A DNA stretch of 56,613 nt, from contig BFEA01000176.1 in the NCBI GenBank assembly GCA_003427395.1, positions 1,887,252 through 1,943,864 on the forward strand, read 5' to 3'. The notes beneath the pieces are model-generated. The model saw nothing but the letters and a program-made list of their open reading frames with translations. It searched no databases and was not told the DNA's origin. The translations under genes and the position numbers were made by a program. The stretch comes from Chara braunii. Lineage: Eukaryota > Streptophyta > Charophyceae > Charales > Characeae. Of the stretch, positions 45,801 to 56,169 are shown piece after piece (within the stretch, counting starts at the first letter, position 1; every line of letters begins with the position of its first letter).

Positions 45801-45951
45801 GAGAGAGAGAGCTTAAAACAACGATGATAGGCCAGAAGGAATTGGCGAGAGCAAGCTGCCGCCGTACCTTGTAGAACAGATCTTCTATTTCGCGCTCCTT
45901 GATGTCTCCTGGAAGATTGCCGACGTAAATCGTCCTGCTTGAACGACTCAT
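29322..45951 (-). CDS. SR34: SF2/ASF-type SR splicing factor (SR30/SR34 class), 13 coding exons
   Basis: The product binds exonic enhancer RNA and recruits U1 and U2 components during pre-mRNA splicing in the nucleus. Coding exons on the minus strand: 45868-45951, 42982-43047, 41314-41388, 39841-39949, 37029-37075, 36070-36127, 35266-35315, 34283-34339, 33592-33641, 32898-33108, 31196-31336, 30331-30396, 29322-29408. Each has a canonical AG acceptor and GT donor, except the exon 10 donor. All joined they give 366 codons: RRM1 (about 1-85, with [20 protein letters not shown]), a short hinge (about 86-111), a pseudo-RRM2 with SWQDLKD (about 112-180), and an RS domain (about 183-366). The start follows the family N-terminus MSRSSRT exactly, and the stop follows SNGHDE. 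Exon joints such as FYK/YG, LR/VEL and DLK/DHM agree with land-plant SR30/SR34 genes as I know them. The RS tail is about 100 residues longer than usual if exons 11-13 are always used. Confidence 0.93.
29561..29590. repeat. SR34: Poly(C) tract with an undetermined base
   Basis: About 30 C bases with one N at 29571, inside intron 12 of the SR gene. The length is unlikely to be reliable. Confidence 0.9.
30428..30650. repeat. SR34: Intronic minisatellite just upstream of exon 12
   Basis: Five imperfect units carry CCATGGGTTAMAATGGAATGC then AGGAAAAGTGA. In gene orientation the array lies in intron 11 and ends about 30 bp before the exon 12 acceptor, where branch point and polypyrimidine tract should be. 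Confidence 0.85.
31471..31619 (-). mobile_element. TTAA-flanked element, copy 3, in SR intron 10
   Basis: Reverse strand begins after TTAA (31620-31623) as ACCACCAGTGCTTGGCCCAG, then CTATCGGCCGCGG, an A-run and TTTCTAGTTGGATGAAG, as in copy 1. The far end is CCAGTACTTCC at 31471, outside which TTGAA replaces TTAA. It lies about 135 bp from the exon 11 acceptor. Confidence 0.6.
32889..32900 (-). other. SR34: Anomalous exon 10 splice donor, one base short
   Basis: Minus strand reads CCG AAG TGAGTGC. The in-frame joint to exon 11 would need AAG followed by GTGAGT; only AAGTGAGT is present. Splicing at the available GT leaves AA and throws exon 11 out of frame into an early stop. Not splicing gives TGA directly after SKSPK, a 269-residue protein. 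A one-base sequence error, a real mutation, or a genuine alternative terminus are all possible. Confidence 0.8.
33131..33240. repeat. Tandem doublet next to exon 10
   Basis: TAGACAGTGAAAAGAKACAM and ATGYTGGAGTAGACA occur in two adjacent units of about 36 bp within intron 9, less than 140 bp from the exon 10 acceptor. Confidence 0.7.
33499..33562. repeat. 32-bp tandem duplication in intron 9
   Basis: AGCTGTCAAAAGAAGCATTT and TGCATGGAT occur twice with a period of 32 bp (33499-33530 and 33531-33562), within 30 bp of the exon 9 donor. Confidence 0.9.
33778..33880 (+). pseudogene. rrn16: Nuclear copy of plastid 16S rRNA 3' fragment (NUPT)
   Basis: About 100 bp reads AATCGCCGGTCAGCCATACG, GTTCCCGGGCCTTGTACACA, CCGCCCGTCACACTATGGG and GCCCGAAGTCGTTACC in order, which is the near-3' end of small-subunit rRNA; CACTATGGGAGCTG with CATGCCCGAAGTCG is the plastid form. 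It lies inside intron 8 of the SR gene and cannot be functional. TATATATATCGTCA occurs on both sides (33764-33777 and 33884-33897). A (TA)n and (GA)n tract adjoins to the right. Confidence 0.92.
34797..34865. repeat. Short tandem doublet in SR intron 7
   Basis: GGCTACGGCAATCACATCAT/GGGCTATCACATCAACA each followed by CAGGACACGAG, period about 33 bp. Confidence 0.7.
35911..36040. repeat. 65-bp tandem duplication in SR intron 6
   Basis: Units 35911-35975 and 35976-36040 share GAACCTCCTGATGAGTCA, CCCTTATAAAC and TTCCTGTAYTCAAT. The second ends about 30 bp from the exon 6 donor. The CTGATGAG word recalls a hammerhead ribozyme but the rest of that motif is absent. Confidence 0.9.
36424..36552. repeat. 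Minisatellite in SR intron 5
   Basis: Three units of about 43-50 bp carry ATACAYAKRSSCAGAGACAG and CAAGACSCAAYAG, followed by TACATACTCT in the first two. Confidence 0.9.
38914..38973. repeat. Exact 30-bp tandem duplication in SR intron 4
   Basis: GAATACCCTTATTCCTCACT and CTCCGGGACA appear twice back to back. A second doublet with CAGAACGCCCAGCAAAGTCA lies at about 39042-39105. Confidence 0.95.
39970..40310. repeat. Nested tandem repeats beside SR exon 4
   Basis: AAAAGAACAGCCAAACCCAA with AACAAAGACAACGTGGCA occurs three times (about 40052, 40118 and 40262). A larger unit of about 205-210 bp, with GACACAGCATGATTCACCC and CACACCCGGGATCAAATATC, occurs twice. All of it is in intron 3 within 350 bp of the exon 4 acceptor. 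Confidence 0.85.
40406..40645. repeat. 120-bp tandem duplication in SR intron 3
   Basis: Units 40406-40525 and 40526-40645 are nearly identical (only a few differences). Because 120 is a multiple of three, a long + strand frame stays open across both. I see no domain in it and regard the frame as incidental. Confidence 0.95.
42317..42829. mobile_element. Tourist-like (PIF/Harbinger) MITE, 513 bp, in SR intron 2
   Basis: Ends are GGGTCTGATCCGACTA and its inverse TAGTCGGATCAGACCC, with TAA on each side (42314-42316 and 42830-42832). A GGGTCTG tip with a 3-bp TWA duplication is diagnostic of Tourist MITEs. The interior has a doubled CAGGCCATGTCCGTCGGAAG and GAGCCACGTTTCAGAACCGC, and a T-run at 42541-42559. 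No transposase frame. Confidence 0.88.
43490..43581. repeat. 46-bp tandem duplication in SR intron 1
   Basis: Units 43490-43535 and 43536-43581 share TTTTGCAAAT, AACACCATRCGKTCAAGACC and CACACAG. A CA/GT microsatellite lies close by at about 43650-43682. Confidence 0.85.
44458..45425. repeat. Two tandem duplications in SR intron 1 (~168 and ~160 bp units)
   Basis: First pair: units at 44458-44625 and 44626-44755 share GAGCACTACTTAGGTTCGTG, CCACAACCAACA and AAGAGGAGGGTATT. Second pair: about 45105-45268 and 45269-45425 share AGCTGTGRAGRGT, CAGCCAACGGAGA, GACCACMMRATAG and CCCAAGCT. Both pairs are diverged, so they are older than the 120-bp one. Confidence 0.75.
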
Positions 45952-46784
45952 GATGGGCTGCTGCTTTGTATTATGTCACCGCCTGGCTGGCTGCATTGAA
46001 ACCCAGTCAGTCCCATCTGCTTTCCATGACATCACAGCGAGTACTATGCAGGAGGAGCCAGCACAAAAAAAGACAACCAGGTAACGAGAAGCAGAGGCAA
46101 GGAAAACATAACAACGGAAAAGAAGTAACACCAACCAACACAACTACGAGCAAACGGGAAAACACAAGTACCGCAAGCAGCAGCAGATTTCCCCTTTTCT
46201 CCTCCTCACCTCATTCTGACCAGCTTCCTGTCGTTTCTGCCACTTTCTAACAATCATCACCACCACTGGCAGAAACCACTGGGGGCAAATTTGAAAAGAA
46301 CAAACATCCCCGTCCCTCTTCCTCGTTCAAACCCGTCAGATTGTCTTCTAACAAGCTTAACAGACAGACAGAGAAGTGTGCTGTGGTCAGGGTTCAGTAC
46401 GAGGGTAATAATAAAATGGGGACGAGGGTTAGGCGTACTGTCAGCAAATTTCGAGTACTCAAACCTGACGCAACAGTGCTCCGCGGTGAACGAGAGAGAG
46501 AGGCAACCAGAAAGCATATCCCCATCATCACCACCATACCCAAGACTCCTCATCTTCTTCTCGTATGCTCAACCTTCGGTGATTCATAGTGTTCCCCACC
46601 GTCTTCTTCATCCCCTTTGCCGTCGCACCAATTACGGAGAGAACCATCATCACCACCATCATTATCGCCGCACTGGCAATGTAACATCACAGTGACATTG
46701 TCGCCATCAGTGTATTCTCGCCCTCATCCCCGTCGCCGACCACATATCACTCGCAACTGCGACCGTCCTTCACCCCCACCCACT
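45952..46784 (-). promoter_or_regulatory. SR34: SR gene upstream region; 5' UTR and promoter expected here
   Basis: Lies directly 5' of the SR start codon, so transcription must begin here or beyond a 5' UTR intron. The minus strand has a possible acceptor TTTCAATGCAG about 60 bp before the ATG. I see no TATA box I would rely on. Position is inferred from the gene only. Confidence 0.3.
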
Positions 46785-47220
46785 AGACCCCCCCCATAAT
46801 CGCCATATCCTCCTTATCATACCCATTACCCCCCACTACAACCCCCCCCCATAATCGCCATATCCTCGTTCTCTTTATCACACCCATTACAATCGTAACC
46901 TTCACAACCATACATCCATCTTCCACCCCCACTAGACCCCCCCACAATCGCCATATCCTCGTCCTCTTTATCACCCATTACGCCCCCCTAGACCCCCCCC
47001 CATATTCCGCCGCATCCTCTTTATCCTCGTTCTCTTTATCACACCCATTACAATCGTAACCTTCACAACCATACATCCTTCTTCCACCCCCACTAGACCC
47101 CCCCACAATCGCCATATCCTCGTCCTCTTTATCACCCATTACGCCCCCCTAGACCCCCCCCATATTCCGCCGCATCCTCGTTCTCTTTATCATAGCCATT
47201 ATAATCGTCATCTTTACAAC
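46785..47220. repeat. C/T-rich minisatellite
   Basis: Repeated text CCATAATCGCCATATCCTC or CACAATCGCCATATCCTCG, CTCTTTATCACACCCATTAC, ATCGTAACCTTCACAACCAT and CCCACTAGACCCCCC. Higher-order units of about 170 bp appear at about 46850 and 47025. Confidence 0.85.
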
Positions 47221-48914
47221 ATTACATCATACATCGTCACATCATCTTTCATTGTGCATCATGCGCCACATCAAACACGTCGTCGTATTTCACACACCCA
47301 TTGCTTCAATGGGCACTCGTTAGTCATTTCTCCTTCTTCCGATTCATTCACATTTTGATTTGATGCATTATAAGGTATATTCCATTACAAGAGCCATTGA
47401 TTCATTAATTCCCGTTTTGAGCCCGCCAAAACATGCAAGAACTGTTCCCGAACGCTCAATGCGCGAGCCATCCCGCGGTATCGCGGACGGAGCAGCGCCT
47501 CCAGTGAGTTTACTAAACGGGCAGACAACAACAGTGTGGGGGTCGAACAAGTGTGTGAGAAAACAGTGCTGTCCTCTACCCCGCTCATCCTTATACGTTA
47601 CGTAAACTTCATCCTAGCATAAGACTGCCAGAGATGGACTGCGCGGGAGAAAGCCTCGACAATATGGGACAATGGAACGATGGTTTTCCTGTTAAGAGAG
47701 GGAGGCTCGTATGTTATTATCGGCCTCGTGGAAGGATGGTTTTCCCGCTCAAAAAAGGACAAGCCTTTCACAAAAAGGAGACGAAGCAGAGCTGAGACTT
47801 TATGTCCCCTTCTAGACGGATACGCTGTCTTGAGAGGGGTATATATCACAAGAATAGCGAGGACGATTGAACTGGCCAACAGAGTCGGCAGTATGGGAGC
47901 AAATAGAGAGGCAGGAAAGAGGAGGGGTTGAAATAGGTCGCCATGCTGGAAGAATTAGGAGGGGGAGCAGGCGCAAATAATAATAAAGAGGGGGTACACT
48001 CCGGCGCCAGTGCATGTTTCTAAGTAGGTGAAATCAACGACCTAAATAGGTAGGAGGAGGCTGAAACAGCTCGACTGGGGGTAAGCCGGAGGATGGAAGT
48101 AGGATATACGGAGCGACAAGAGGAAGAAGCCAGAAGAAGAAAAATAAGGTAGGCCGAACAGATGAAACATGCGAGGGATGGAATAAAAGAAGTGGGGGAG
48201 CGGAAAAAAGAGCCGAACAAAGAACAAGAGAAACAAATAACTAATTAATATAAGGGGAAGGAAGGGAGGGGAGGGGGGAAACAAGGCAATTGGGGGGGGA
48301 CCCGATGGGAGAGCTGTTAGGTCAAACCAAGGTTTCCTGTGCTCCATGCTCCCATAGCTCCAACGCTCCCTCCATAGCTCCATGAGGCTCCCTCCATAGC
48401 TAAGCACACGCTTAACAAGACAATTACGCATACACGCCCTCTCGCCCACTTTTCCACATCTCTTCTCTTCTCTTCCCATTTCAATTTCTGGTTCTCTTCC
48501 ATCCATTCGCCCACGATTGGCAAGCAATCCCCTCAACCATGACCGTGACAGCGCTCCAGCTGGGGTCTCCCTAGAGAAGTAGGTGGACTTGAACGGAAGC
48601 ATCTCCACTCGTGCGTTCCCGCCCTCCCTTCTCTCTCCATTTCGCACGCGAGAAACGACGACGACCGTCCCACTCGCATTAGATCAGGCGGCAAGAAAAC
48701 CATCCATTCTTCAACAGATTAACAGCATGAAGAAGATACCAAAAAACATAGCAAACAAAAAAAAAGGGAAAGCACGATGTACACAACGGATAAAGAAGAC
48801 CAACACCCTTATCACCTCAACTCAGAACAAACCACCCAAAGTTACCCATTTCGCCTGCTGCCGGGTTGGTTTCCAACCAGGCATTCATGACCAATTCGAA
48901 TTTCCCTACTTCCC

Positions 48915-48918
<4 letters not shown>
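47221..48918. other. Unassigned intergenic DNA
   Basis: No protein family recognised. About 47930-48300 is strongly purine-rich on the + strand. CTCCATAGCTCCA-type repeats occur at about 48350-48400. Confidence 0.4.

Positions 48919-48974
<56 letters not shown>
48919..48974. repeat. (CT)n microsatellite
   Basis: About 28 uninterrupted CT units followed by a C-run. Confidence 0.98.
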
Positions 48975-48977
<3 letters not shown>

Positions 48978-49204
48978 CCCCTTCCTTTCTTCCTACCGCG
49001 ATTTGCAGTTCCTTCGCCATCAGCTCCTCTTCCACCTGCTATTCCCACAATGGCCCTGCTGCTCCGTCCGCTCTTATTGCAGTCAGTCGCTTTCCCTGAT
49101 TCACAACCATCTCCCATCTTCTAATACCTTCAATGATCTCGCTAATCAGCTCTCCTGACCCTCCCTTCACACGATAGGAGCGACCTACATTTTCTCACTG
49201 CGTT

Positions 49205-49700
49205 ACCTTGCTCTCTCGAAGCTCCTTTCTCCCCATCCCTGCGTTCCTTCTCAGCTCTCTTCATGGATTCTGCCCCTCTCCCTTATTTTCTTGCAGTGCC
49301 CCTGCTCTCTTCCCTCCGCCAGTGCAACCAGTATCTACTTCCCCGATTACTTTTCCCCACACTTCGGACAGAGCACCATCCCATTACCCTACTCCCTGCG
49401 TTGCCTTCCTCACTCTTTCTCGCCATCCCTTCTTCATTTCTCTTCATGGATTCTACGCCTTACACCCCCTTCCCTTCTTATCTTCCCTCTCAACGCTTCT
49501 TTGTACCGCACGCCGCCAATCCACCGAGCACCTCCTCCCATTCACTCTCCTACAACTTTCGGACGGACTACCGCCTTTTCGCTATCCCTTTGCTATCCCC
49601 TCTAATCTCGAAATTAACACTGGCTCTCGAAATCAGCGCTGGCTCCGCCCGTATACTTGAACTCCCACCTCATCTCTCAGTGCCCCCCCCCTGCCGCTTA
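49205..49700. repeat. Pyrimidine-rich imperfect duplication
   Basis: TTCTCTTCATGGATTCTRCS, CCCTTCTTA or CCCTTATTTTCTT-like, and the words ATCCCTGCG / TCCCTGCGTTGCC recur with a period of about 185 bp. The serine/leucine/proline-rich frames here come from the CT bias and are not called. Confidence 0.5.
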
Positions 49701-51985
49701 CCCCGCCAGGGCGAACCCTCCCGCCTTAAAGCTTCTACCCTGACTAAACACTCCACGAAAGCTCACGATTCCTCCCATCCCAACGCTTCTACCCTAATTG
49801 AGAATTAGCTCATGAAAATGTCAAAAGAACATAGGTCGAGTACGTCTGTTGTAGGACGCCGCCCCTACGACCTCCAATGTATTTGAGTAACTCTGCACTC
49901 ATGAAGCATTCTTCCCATCCAGGAATCAGCACAAGAAGTAGAAGGGATTTGGTAAGAAACACTGAAGATGTCGAAGACGGAGTGGTGCACCCGCAGCAGC
50001 TATGCTGACACGGAAACACCCATAACAGGACTGCCAAGAGAAGTCGTCATCAGCAAACTTATGGTTGACAATAGCGAAAGAAGAAATGGAGAAGTAAATT
50101 AACTTTTTCGATTGATACTTTACCTTAAAGTGCGCGACAGACGATGGCGTACAGGATGGCAGAAGATGATGCCGCAGAGAGGAAAGACCCAAGATGATGT
50201 CGGAGTGCCGCCGCCTCGCTTCCTTGCAGGAGGCGGGCTGTTTCACTGCAATTTCAACACCCTCATAGTTCTTCACCAACCCTCCTGCTGTCTCATGCAA
50301 CTGCCGCGCTAACCCTCCCTTTCCCGAATCCCCTGCCCGCTCTTTCACTCCCTTGCCTTCTCTCGGCCTTGTACCCTTTACCTACCAATCGTCAAATCCC
50401 TCGGCAAATCCCTCCGTCCCTAACACCTAACACGTTACCCGAGCGAACCTCAACTCTGCAGAGCAAAATTGCAGAAGGGTCAGAACTGTGCAACCTGCTC
50501 TTTGCCCTCCTTTGATAATCTTCAGCAGCTATGGATGAACGAAGACCGAACAGATAGGTCCCGTTTAGTGTGGCCGCGAGAAGCCCACAAGACGCTTCTT
50601 CTCTCTACACTCACACCACTGGAGCCCGGCATCCGCAAAAGCCAGCCCGACACACACCTTCACTTTCGCACACCACTTCAGTGCAAGCTCCTACCTCGAA
50701 AACACCGCGATCGACAACTCCAAGCACCACCGACGGACACCAGTAATCTCTCACACGGCGCCGCCAGTAATGACACTTGCCGAAGTCAGGAAGGTCCAGC
50801 CGACAGACCGATTGCGTGCGGAGGCGGGCAGCAAGACATGTGCTAACCAGAAACAAAAGGCGGAACGATGATTGATTGCATCACAACACAATAACAATAC
50901 CCTCACGGCAACGCCTAATAGTTGATTGCCAGGAAGCAGAAGAAGGTAAGCACCTCGCGAACGCTGGTGGCAACGGAACGACCACCCTCTGAGGAAAAGA
51001 AGTCAAGTTCAAGTGACGACGCCTGACCTGGGCGCCGGAAAACGGCCTCTGTAAGTTTCGGAATCCGAATCGAGAAACGAGCGGGTACCCTTTGTCTCTC
51101 CTACCCTTCGAAAAGTCCCCTGTAGTTTCCCTACGCACGACCAACCGGGTGCGCAGCCCACTTGACTAGACTAGACCAGAGATCGCCGTCTGATGACGGC
51201 GCGCTAATAAGCTGAACGGTGCTAACGGCCTACTGGCACCAAGCATGTGAAGGAATCTAGAGAGCTTTTCAACCATATTCGTGATTTCGGAGCAAAGGAG
51301 AACCCGCGGACCTAGAGCTATAGCCCTGCTCAGCCCCAGGCGTGGCGGGCTGGTCCCATGGCCGTTCTCAGAAAGCATGAACCAAGCCAAAGGGATTCAC
51401 CTATTTTCCGTTTTATAACGTATTTCCTTTTTATAACGTTAGTGCATTCGTATGGTTCTGCTTAGACGGAGGGTTCGATCGACCCCCATGGCTGAATAGC
51501 TCGCACATGAAACCGAAAGTATTCTTCTCTGACAGTCACCTTTTAGCACCTCCCTGCCTCTACTCGTGATCCTATACAGGCGACCCCTGCAAGCATAGGT
51601 GCCTCTCAGAATCAAGGGGAAGCCGGTTGCACTCCACACTAATCAGCAGTTGGGGAGGTCAGCTAATGCAACTACCGGGAATGTTGCCAGTAACTGCGAC
51701 TCCTATTCGCAGTTCGCAGCCCGTCAGGTATGCGTTTCCCCCCCCTGAGACATTCAACGTTCAACGTCAATTTCAACATCAGTGGTCGTCCGAAGGGTGG
51801 CCATTTGAGGTTTTGGGGCCTTGCAAGGGCCAGGAACGCGTAGGACCGGTAGCTGCCTGTAGGAGGCCGAGGTCATTACCTGTAGGAGGCCGAGGTCCTT
51901 AAGCCATTTTCAAAATTGAAACGGTGCAGGTGCATTGTCTACCGCGTGGGCGCAGGGAACACAGCCCTAACAATGAGACTAAGAG
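49701..51985. other. Unassigned intergenic DNA
   Basis: No gene recognised. CTGTAGGAGGCCGAGGTC is doubled at about 51858-51900. The 125-codon + frame at 50469-50846 has no recognisable domain. Confidence 0.4.
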
Positions 51986-51989
51986 CTAA

Positions 51990-51992
<3 letters not shown>

Positions 51993-52035
<43 letters not shown>

Positions 52036-52101
52036 TCCATTTATTGTTATGAGTGTGAGAGAGAGAAAGAAATAGAGAGAGAGGGAGGGGGGAGGCCTAC
52101 T

Positions 52102-52133
<32 letters not shown>

Positions 52134-52200
52134 TGCATTTGTTGATACGAGTGAGAGAGAGAGAGAGAGAAAGAGAGTTTTTTTGCATTTGTTGATACGA

Positions 52201-52245
<45 letters not shown>
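51993..52245. repeat. GA/GT microsatellite cluster with a three-copy spacer
   Basis: GA runs (about 51993-52028, 52050-52090, 52103-52128, 52152-52178, 52218-52244) are separated by three versions of GAGAGTTTTKTTSCATTTRT and TGTTRYGAGTG. The third leads into (GT)n at about 52200-52218. Confidence 0.95.
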
Positions 52246-52640
52246 GCTGAATGGCAAAATTGAAATATGGGTCAAATTGAGGCCGCAGTCTATTTCGCAA
52301 CAAAATAAGAGAGAGTTGGAATGATTTTTTTTAATTTATGTAGCGTTTTTTCCTGGAAAGATCACAACAAAATTTACGAGTACTCCAATTTTCAGGTGTT
52401 TTCATGCATTCTTCTGAGCGTGAAAACTCACTGAATTTGGAGTACTTTTTTAGTTGGCCCAGGCATGGTTGAGTGGCAAAAATGAAAAATGTGTTGAATC
52501 GGCGTGACGATTATTTTGCAGTCTAAATGATTTTTTGTAAATGTTCTATTATTATTTCTGGAAAGAACACGACCTCATCTATGGATTCTCAAAATTTCAT
52601 ATTTTTTTGCATGTTAGTCTGAGCACAAAAAATCATCAAA
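52246..52640 (-). repeat. Family B copies, reversed
   Basis: Reverse-strand family B: TTAGTTGGCCCAGGCATGG, GAGTGGCAAAAATGAAAAATG and TTGAATCGGCGTGACGATTA, partner of 20990-21085. A second, more diverged partial copy starts near 52245 (GGCTGAATGGCAAAATTGAA). Confidence 0.65.
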
Positions 52641-53343
52641 GTTGCCTCTTGCAAAACTTCTGTTTCGTTGTGCCTGAAATCCCTGTTTTGAGAAGACGGG
52701 GCTCAACACCTGGGCCTGAGGGCCCTTTTGCAGTTCACATGCCCTCACTTCTTTTGGGGGTCCGCTTCTACCCGAGGACCGGTTCTTCGTTTTTCCAAAA
52801 GTCCCGGTTCTACCAGAGCTATCTGTAGGTAGTCCGCAATTTTGGCAAGGACCTGTCCCCCAAATTTTTTTGCCCCCTGAGAACCCACTTTGCGTCCTGG
52901 TCGCCCGCCGCCAAAAATGCGACACCTTGACACAGACGCGGAAGCCCACTATACCGCAACCTAAGGGCTACGAACTTTTCGCGAATAGCAACGCTCCTCG
53001 AATAGAAAACGTACACATTGTATTCGAATATAACAAGTATCATGCCCGAACTTATAGAGGTCCACCCAGGGGCCTCCGTACGTCTAGGCTGGTAACCCTA
53101 TATATATATTGTCTTTTTGGGCTCTCGCAGAGGACCCGGGTTCTTCTCATTTTTTTAGAGTTGGTTGTTAAGGGGAGGAAAGAGGGTGTAAATTATTTTT
53201 AAAGGGGTTAAGGGGGATGGACGGAAAATCCTTTAGTGTGATTTTTCTTTTTTTTTAAATCTTTGATCCAGTGATGAATTTTGATATAACCCTCAACGAA
53301 ATGTTGTTTGTATTGCAATTCTACACAACATATTTAGTTTTTT

Positions 53344-53383
<40 letters not shown>

Positions 53384-54293
53384 GTTGAATGTTGTTCGAG
53401 GGTCATGCCCGGTCGTGCATCCGAGTGTGTATCAGGGCGCATGTTGGTGGCGTAGGCGCCCGAAAAAACAACCTAGATATTTATATAAATTTCATTATTT
53501 GTTCACCAATCCACAAAGGAGGGGGTTTAATTCCGCTATCGAATTGCATAATGGAACAACACATTTAAGCAGCGAATCAAGTAGATAGTATATATACGAT
53601 TACACAAGGCAAGGCCAAATGGTTTTATAAATTTATACTATGCTACAAAAGTCGGTTTTGGATTTCTCTTTATAGAGGTAACTGAAAATGCCATCCTGGC
53701 TAAGGTTTCACTCTGACATGCTCTGGTATTATCGGTTGGAGAGAAAATTCATATTTTTCATTTTTGAATCAGTTTCCCGCACATCTCGCAAGTATAAACT
53801 GAGACATAAACTAAAAGTTAGGAACTTGATGCAACCAATAAATAAAACATCAATTAAAACATGGCAACTAGTTGATGCTAGTCGTCATACATCAACTAAA
53901 AGTATATCAATATTCCCTCTCGATTCAACATCTCTTTGACCTATAAACCAAATATCAATTAAAAGTACACAAATATCCCCTCTCGATGAAAATTGGCATT
54001 TCAAATGTAACACTTAATATATATTGTCAAAATATCAATTAGAAAGTGCAACAAAACAGTACGAGTAGTTAATAGGGTTTTTGACTTTTGAACTTTTGGG
54101 TTAACGAATTTAAAATTGAAGTTAGGGTTGGCGCATGAAATTTGATTTTTTATTTTTCGCCTGTTTTTGTTTTGGTTTAAGGTTGTTGTGTGCCATATTT
54201 TATATCTTTTGGAGTATTAAAAATTTCTCAGTGAAAATTTATGAAGAAAAAAAAAAAAAAATGAATTTTGACAAATTTAGCGAAAAAATTGAG
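52641..54293. other. Unassigned, with worn element ends and a poly(T) tract
   Basis: GGGGCCTCCGTACGTCTAGG then CTGGTAACC at 53069-53097 looks like an end of the short-element families. 53270-53345 resembles their core (GAATTTTGATATAACCCTCA). A T-run of about 30 bases is at 53349-53381. No gene is seen. Confidence 0.45.
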
Positions 54294-54470
54294 CTAGGCT
54301 ACCAGAGTGGCGTAGGGCCATTTGCACGTCCGAGTCAATAATAAATAAATAAATATATTTTTGAGCTTCAATTTGATGCGACTCTGAGATTAAAGTTGTT
54401 TAGTTTATTTTTTTGCATAACACTTTTTTTTTTTTTTTTTTTTTGCTAGGACCTTTCCTTATCCTTGGCC
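54294..54470 (+). mobile_element. CTAGGYTACC-family element, truncated
   Basis: Intact left end CTAGGCTACCAGAGTGGCG, then the core TTTGATGCGACTCTGAGATT and AAAGTTGTTTAGTTTATTTT, a long T-run and GCTAGGACCTTTCC. The right inverted end is missing, and the expected duplicate of AAATTGAG is not found. Confidence 0.65.
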
Positions 54471-54973
54471 GTATGATGTTTTCTCTGCCTGTAGGGCCAA
54501 GTAATAGGACCGCGGGGCGAGTCCGTCGGGACATCCGTTAGACTTGGAACGAGCCACTGGAGGCTGGCGGAGCCCACGCGTGCGAAGCAATATGTATAAA
54601 GTGGAAAAGGTGGGCCAATTCCAGTTATTGATGCTCGTCGCCACCTCTCTTGACTGCGAGATTCAGACGGGTTGACAACAATAAGGAGGACGGTCGCAGA
54701 GAGTATGAAAGTTGTAGGTAAGACGTGACGGGTGTTCGCGCAGCGGAAGCGTAGGGGGTTATTATGAGCGGACCGATGCTCTCGACAACGTGCAACTACG
54801 TAACTCTATGAGATGGTGGGAAACGTTGTTAAAATGACCTATGGGTTTTGTTATAAATTGTGTGACAAACTCTTTAAAAAATTAGGCGTTTGTTAACCAT
54901 CTCTGCAAAGATGTGAGACAAATTACGCTTATATATTTGACGATGATTTTTTTAATTAAAATATATTAATAAT

Positions 54974-55232
54974 CTAGGCCGCCCGGGTTCCGGGTGGCTA
55001 GCCCGTGCAAGGACTCCCAGCAAAAAAAAAACAAAAAAAAAAAACAAAAAAATCAAAATCCGAAAAAAAACTATATTATGCAAAAAAATAAACTGAACAA
55101 CTTTTGTCTCAGCATCACGTCGAAATTCTTTACCAATTTTAAAATAAAAATAAAAGTTTAAAAATATTTTTTTTATTTTTATTTTTTTTGGCCCGGGCGG
55201 GCAAGTGACACCGGGCCACTCTGGTAGCCTAG
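54974..55232 (-). mobile_element. CTAGGYTACC-family MITE, 259 bp, with perfect 8-bp TSD
   Basis: Flanked by TTAATAAT at 54966-54973 and 55233-55240. Right end CACTCTGGTAGCCTAG is complete. The left end CTAGGCCGCCCGGGTTCCGG lacks the TACCAGT part, a small deletion. The core has AACTGAACAACTTTTGTCTC, CACGTCGAAATTCTTTACCA and a doubled A-run. No reading frame of its own. Confidence 0.85.
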
Positions 55233-55240
55233 TTAATAAT

Positions 55241-56045
55241 AAAATAAAAAACAGAACTAAGGTAAAAAACATCAAATTGGTAGCAAATATTAGTATTTTT
55301 TTTATGTTTTACTTTTTTTTTTTTTTTTTTTTACTATCGGTAACCACCCTAACAACAATAAAAATGCCAACAAATACAAAAACAACAACAAGATAAACGA
55401 CCGCAACAATAAGAATAACACCAACAACAAACTAATCAGCAACGCTTATTGGCACAGGAGATCAAATGATTTCCATGAAAAAATATTACTATAACATAAA
55501 ATTGAATCGTACTAAGGGGGACACTATTTTAAACAAACATTATTTAACAATGTGTGTAATGTTTTTTATCTACCAACTGTGTTATATCATTGGGGATTAA
55601 AAAATTGAGCATTTTTTGTGAAATTTTACCTTGCGATCTAATAATTTATATTTTACATTTTTTCTTAAATTATTAAGTATTAATTCAAACTTGATACTTT
55701 TTTACACAAGATAATATTTTTAATAGAATCAATTATAAAAACAAAAAAAATGATAAAGTTTGTATATTCAAATGATTCTGAAGTGGCACTAGCCCCTCGT
55801 GGCCGGTAGATTAACTCCTCTTACGATCCACATCAATCATGGAGAAGGTTATTTTGTTTGGGGGACGGGAGAGACTGGTCGTTTGCAACATTTCTAGAGA
55901 AGGTTTTTTAAATTTACTTTGTAATCAACTTACCTTCCAATACTTCAAAATTGAACTAGCGAACTATAATCCGTTGGCTCCTTACCTACCACTTTCGTGT
56001 AGCGCAAGTGTTGTTTTTAATTTATAATAAAATACTCCTGAAACC
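55241..56045. other. Unassigned AT-rich DNA
   Basis: AAC/ACA-rich stretch at about 55350-55430 and AT-rich sequence beyond. No gene or element end is seen. Confidence 0.4.
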
Positions 56046-56130
56046 AAGGTTGTCGGCGTTCGGGGAAGGCCGAACGCCCGAACGTTCGGCACCCCCTCTA
56101 AACGCATTCGGCTGTTCGACCGAAGGTGGA

Positions 56131-56169
<39 letters not shown>

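Larger units (their letters stand above)
41314..45951 (-). other. SR34: SR gene exons 1-3: RRM1
   Basis: Exon 1 (45868-45951, 28 codons) carries RNP2 as IYVGNL. Exon 2 (42982-43047, 22 codons) carries the basic [14 protein letters not shown] stretch with the RNP1 aromatic residues. Exon 3 (41314-41388, 25 codons) carries [19 protein letters not shown]. All three joints are phase 0. Introns 1 and 2 are 2.8 and 1.6 kb. Confidence 0.94.

Noticed and set aside
49208-49808. 150- and 181-codon + frames rich in S, L, P and F
   Set aside because: Caused by a CT-rich tandem duplication; open in several frames at once with no motif.
51441-51520. tRNA gene suggested by GGTTCGATCGACCC
   Set aside because: No matching D arm, anticodon arm or acceptor stem at the right spacing.
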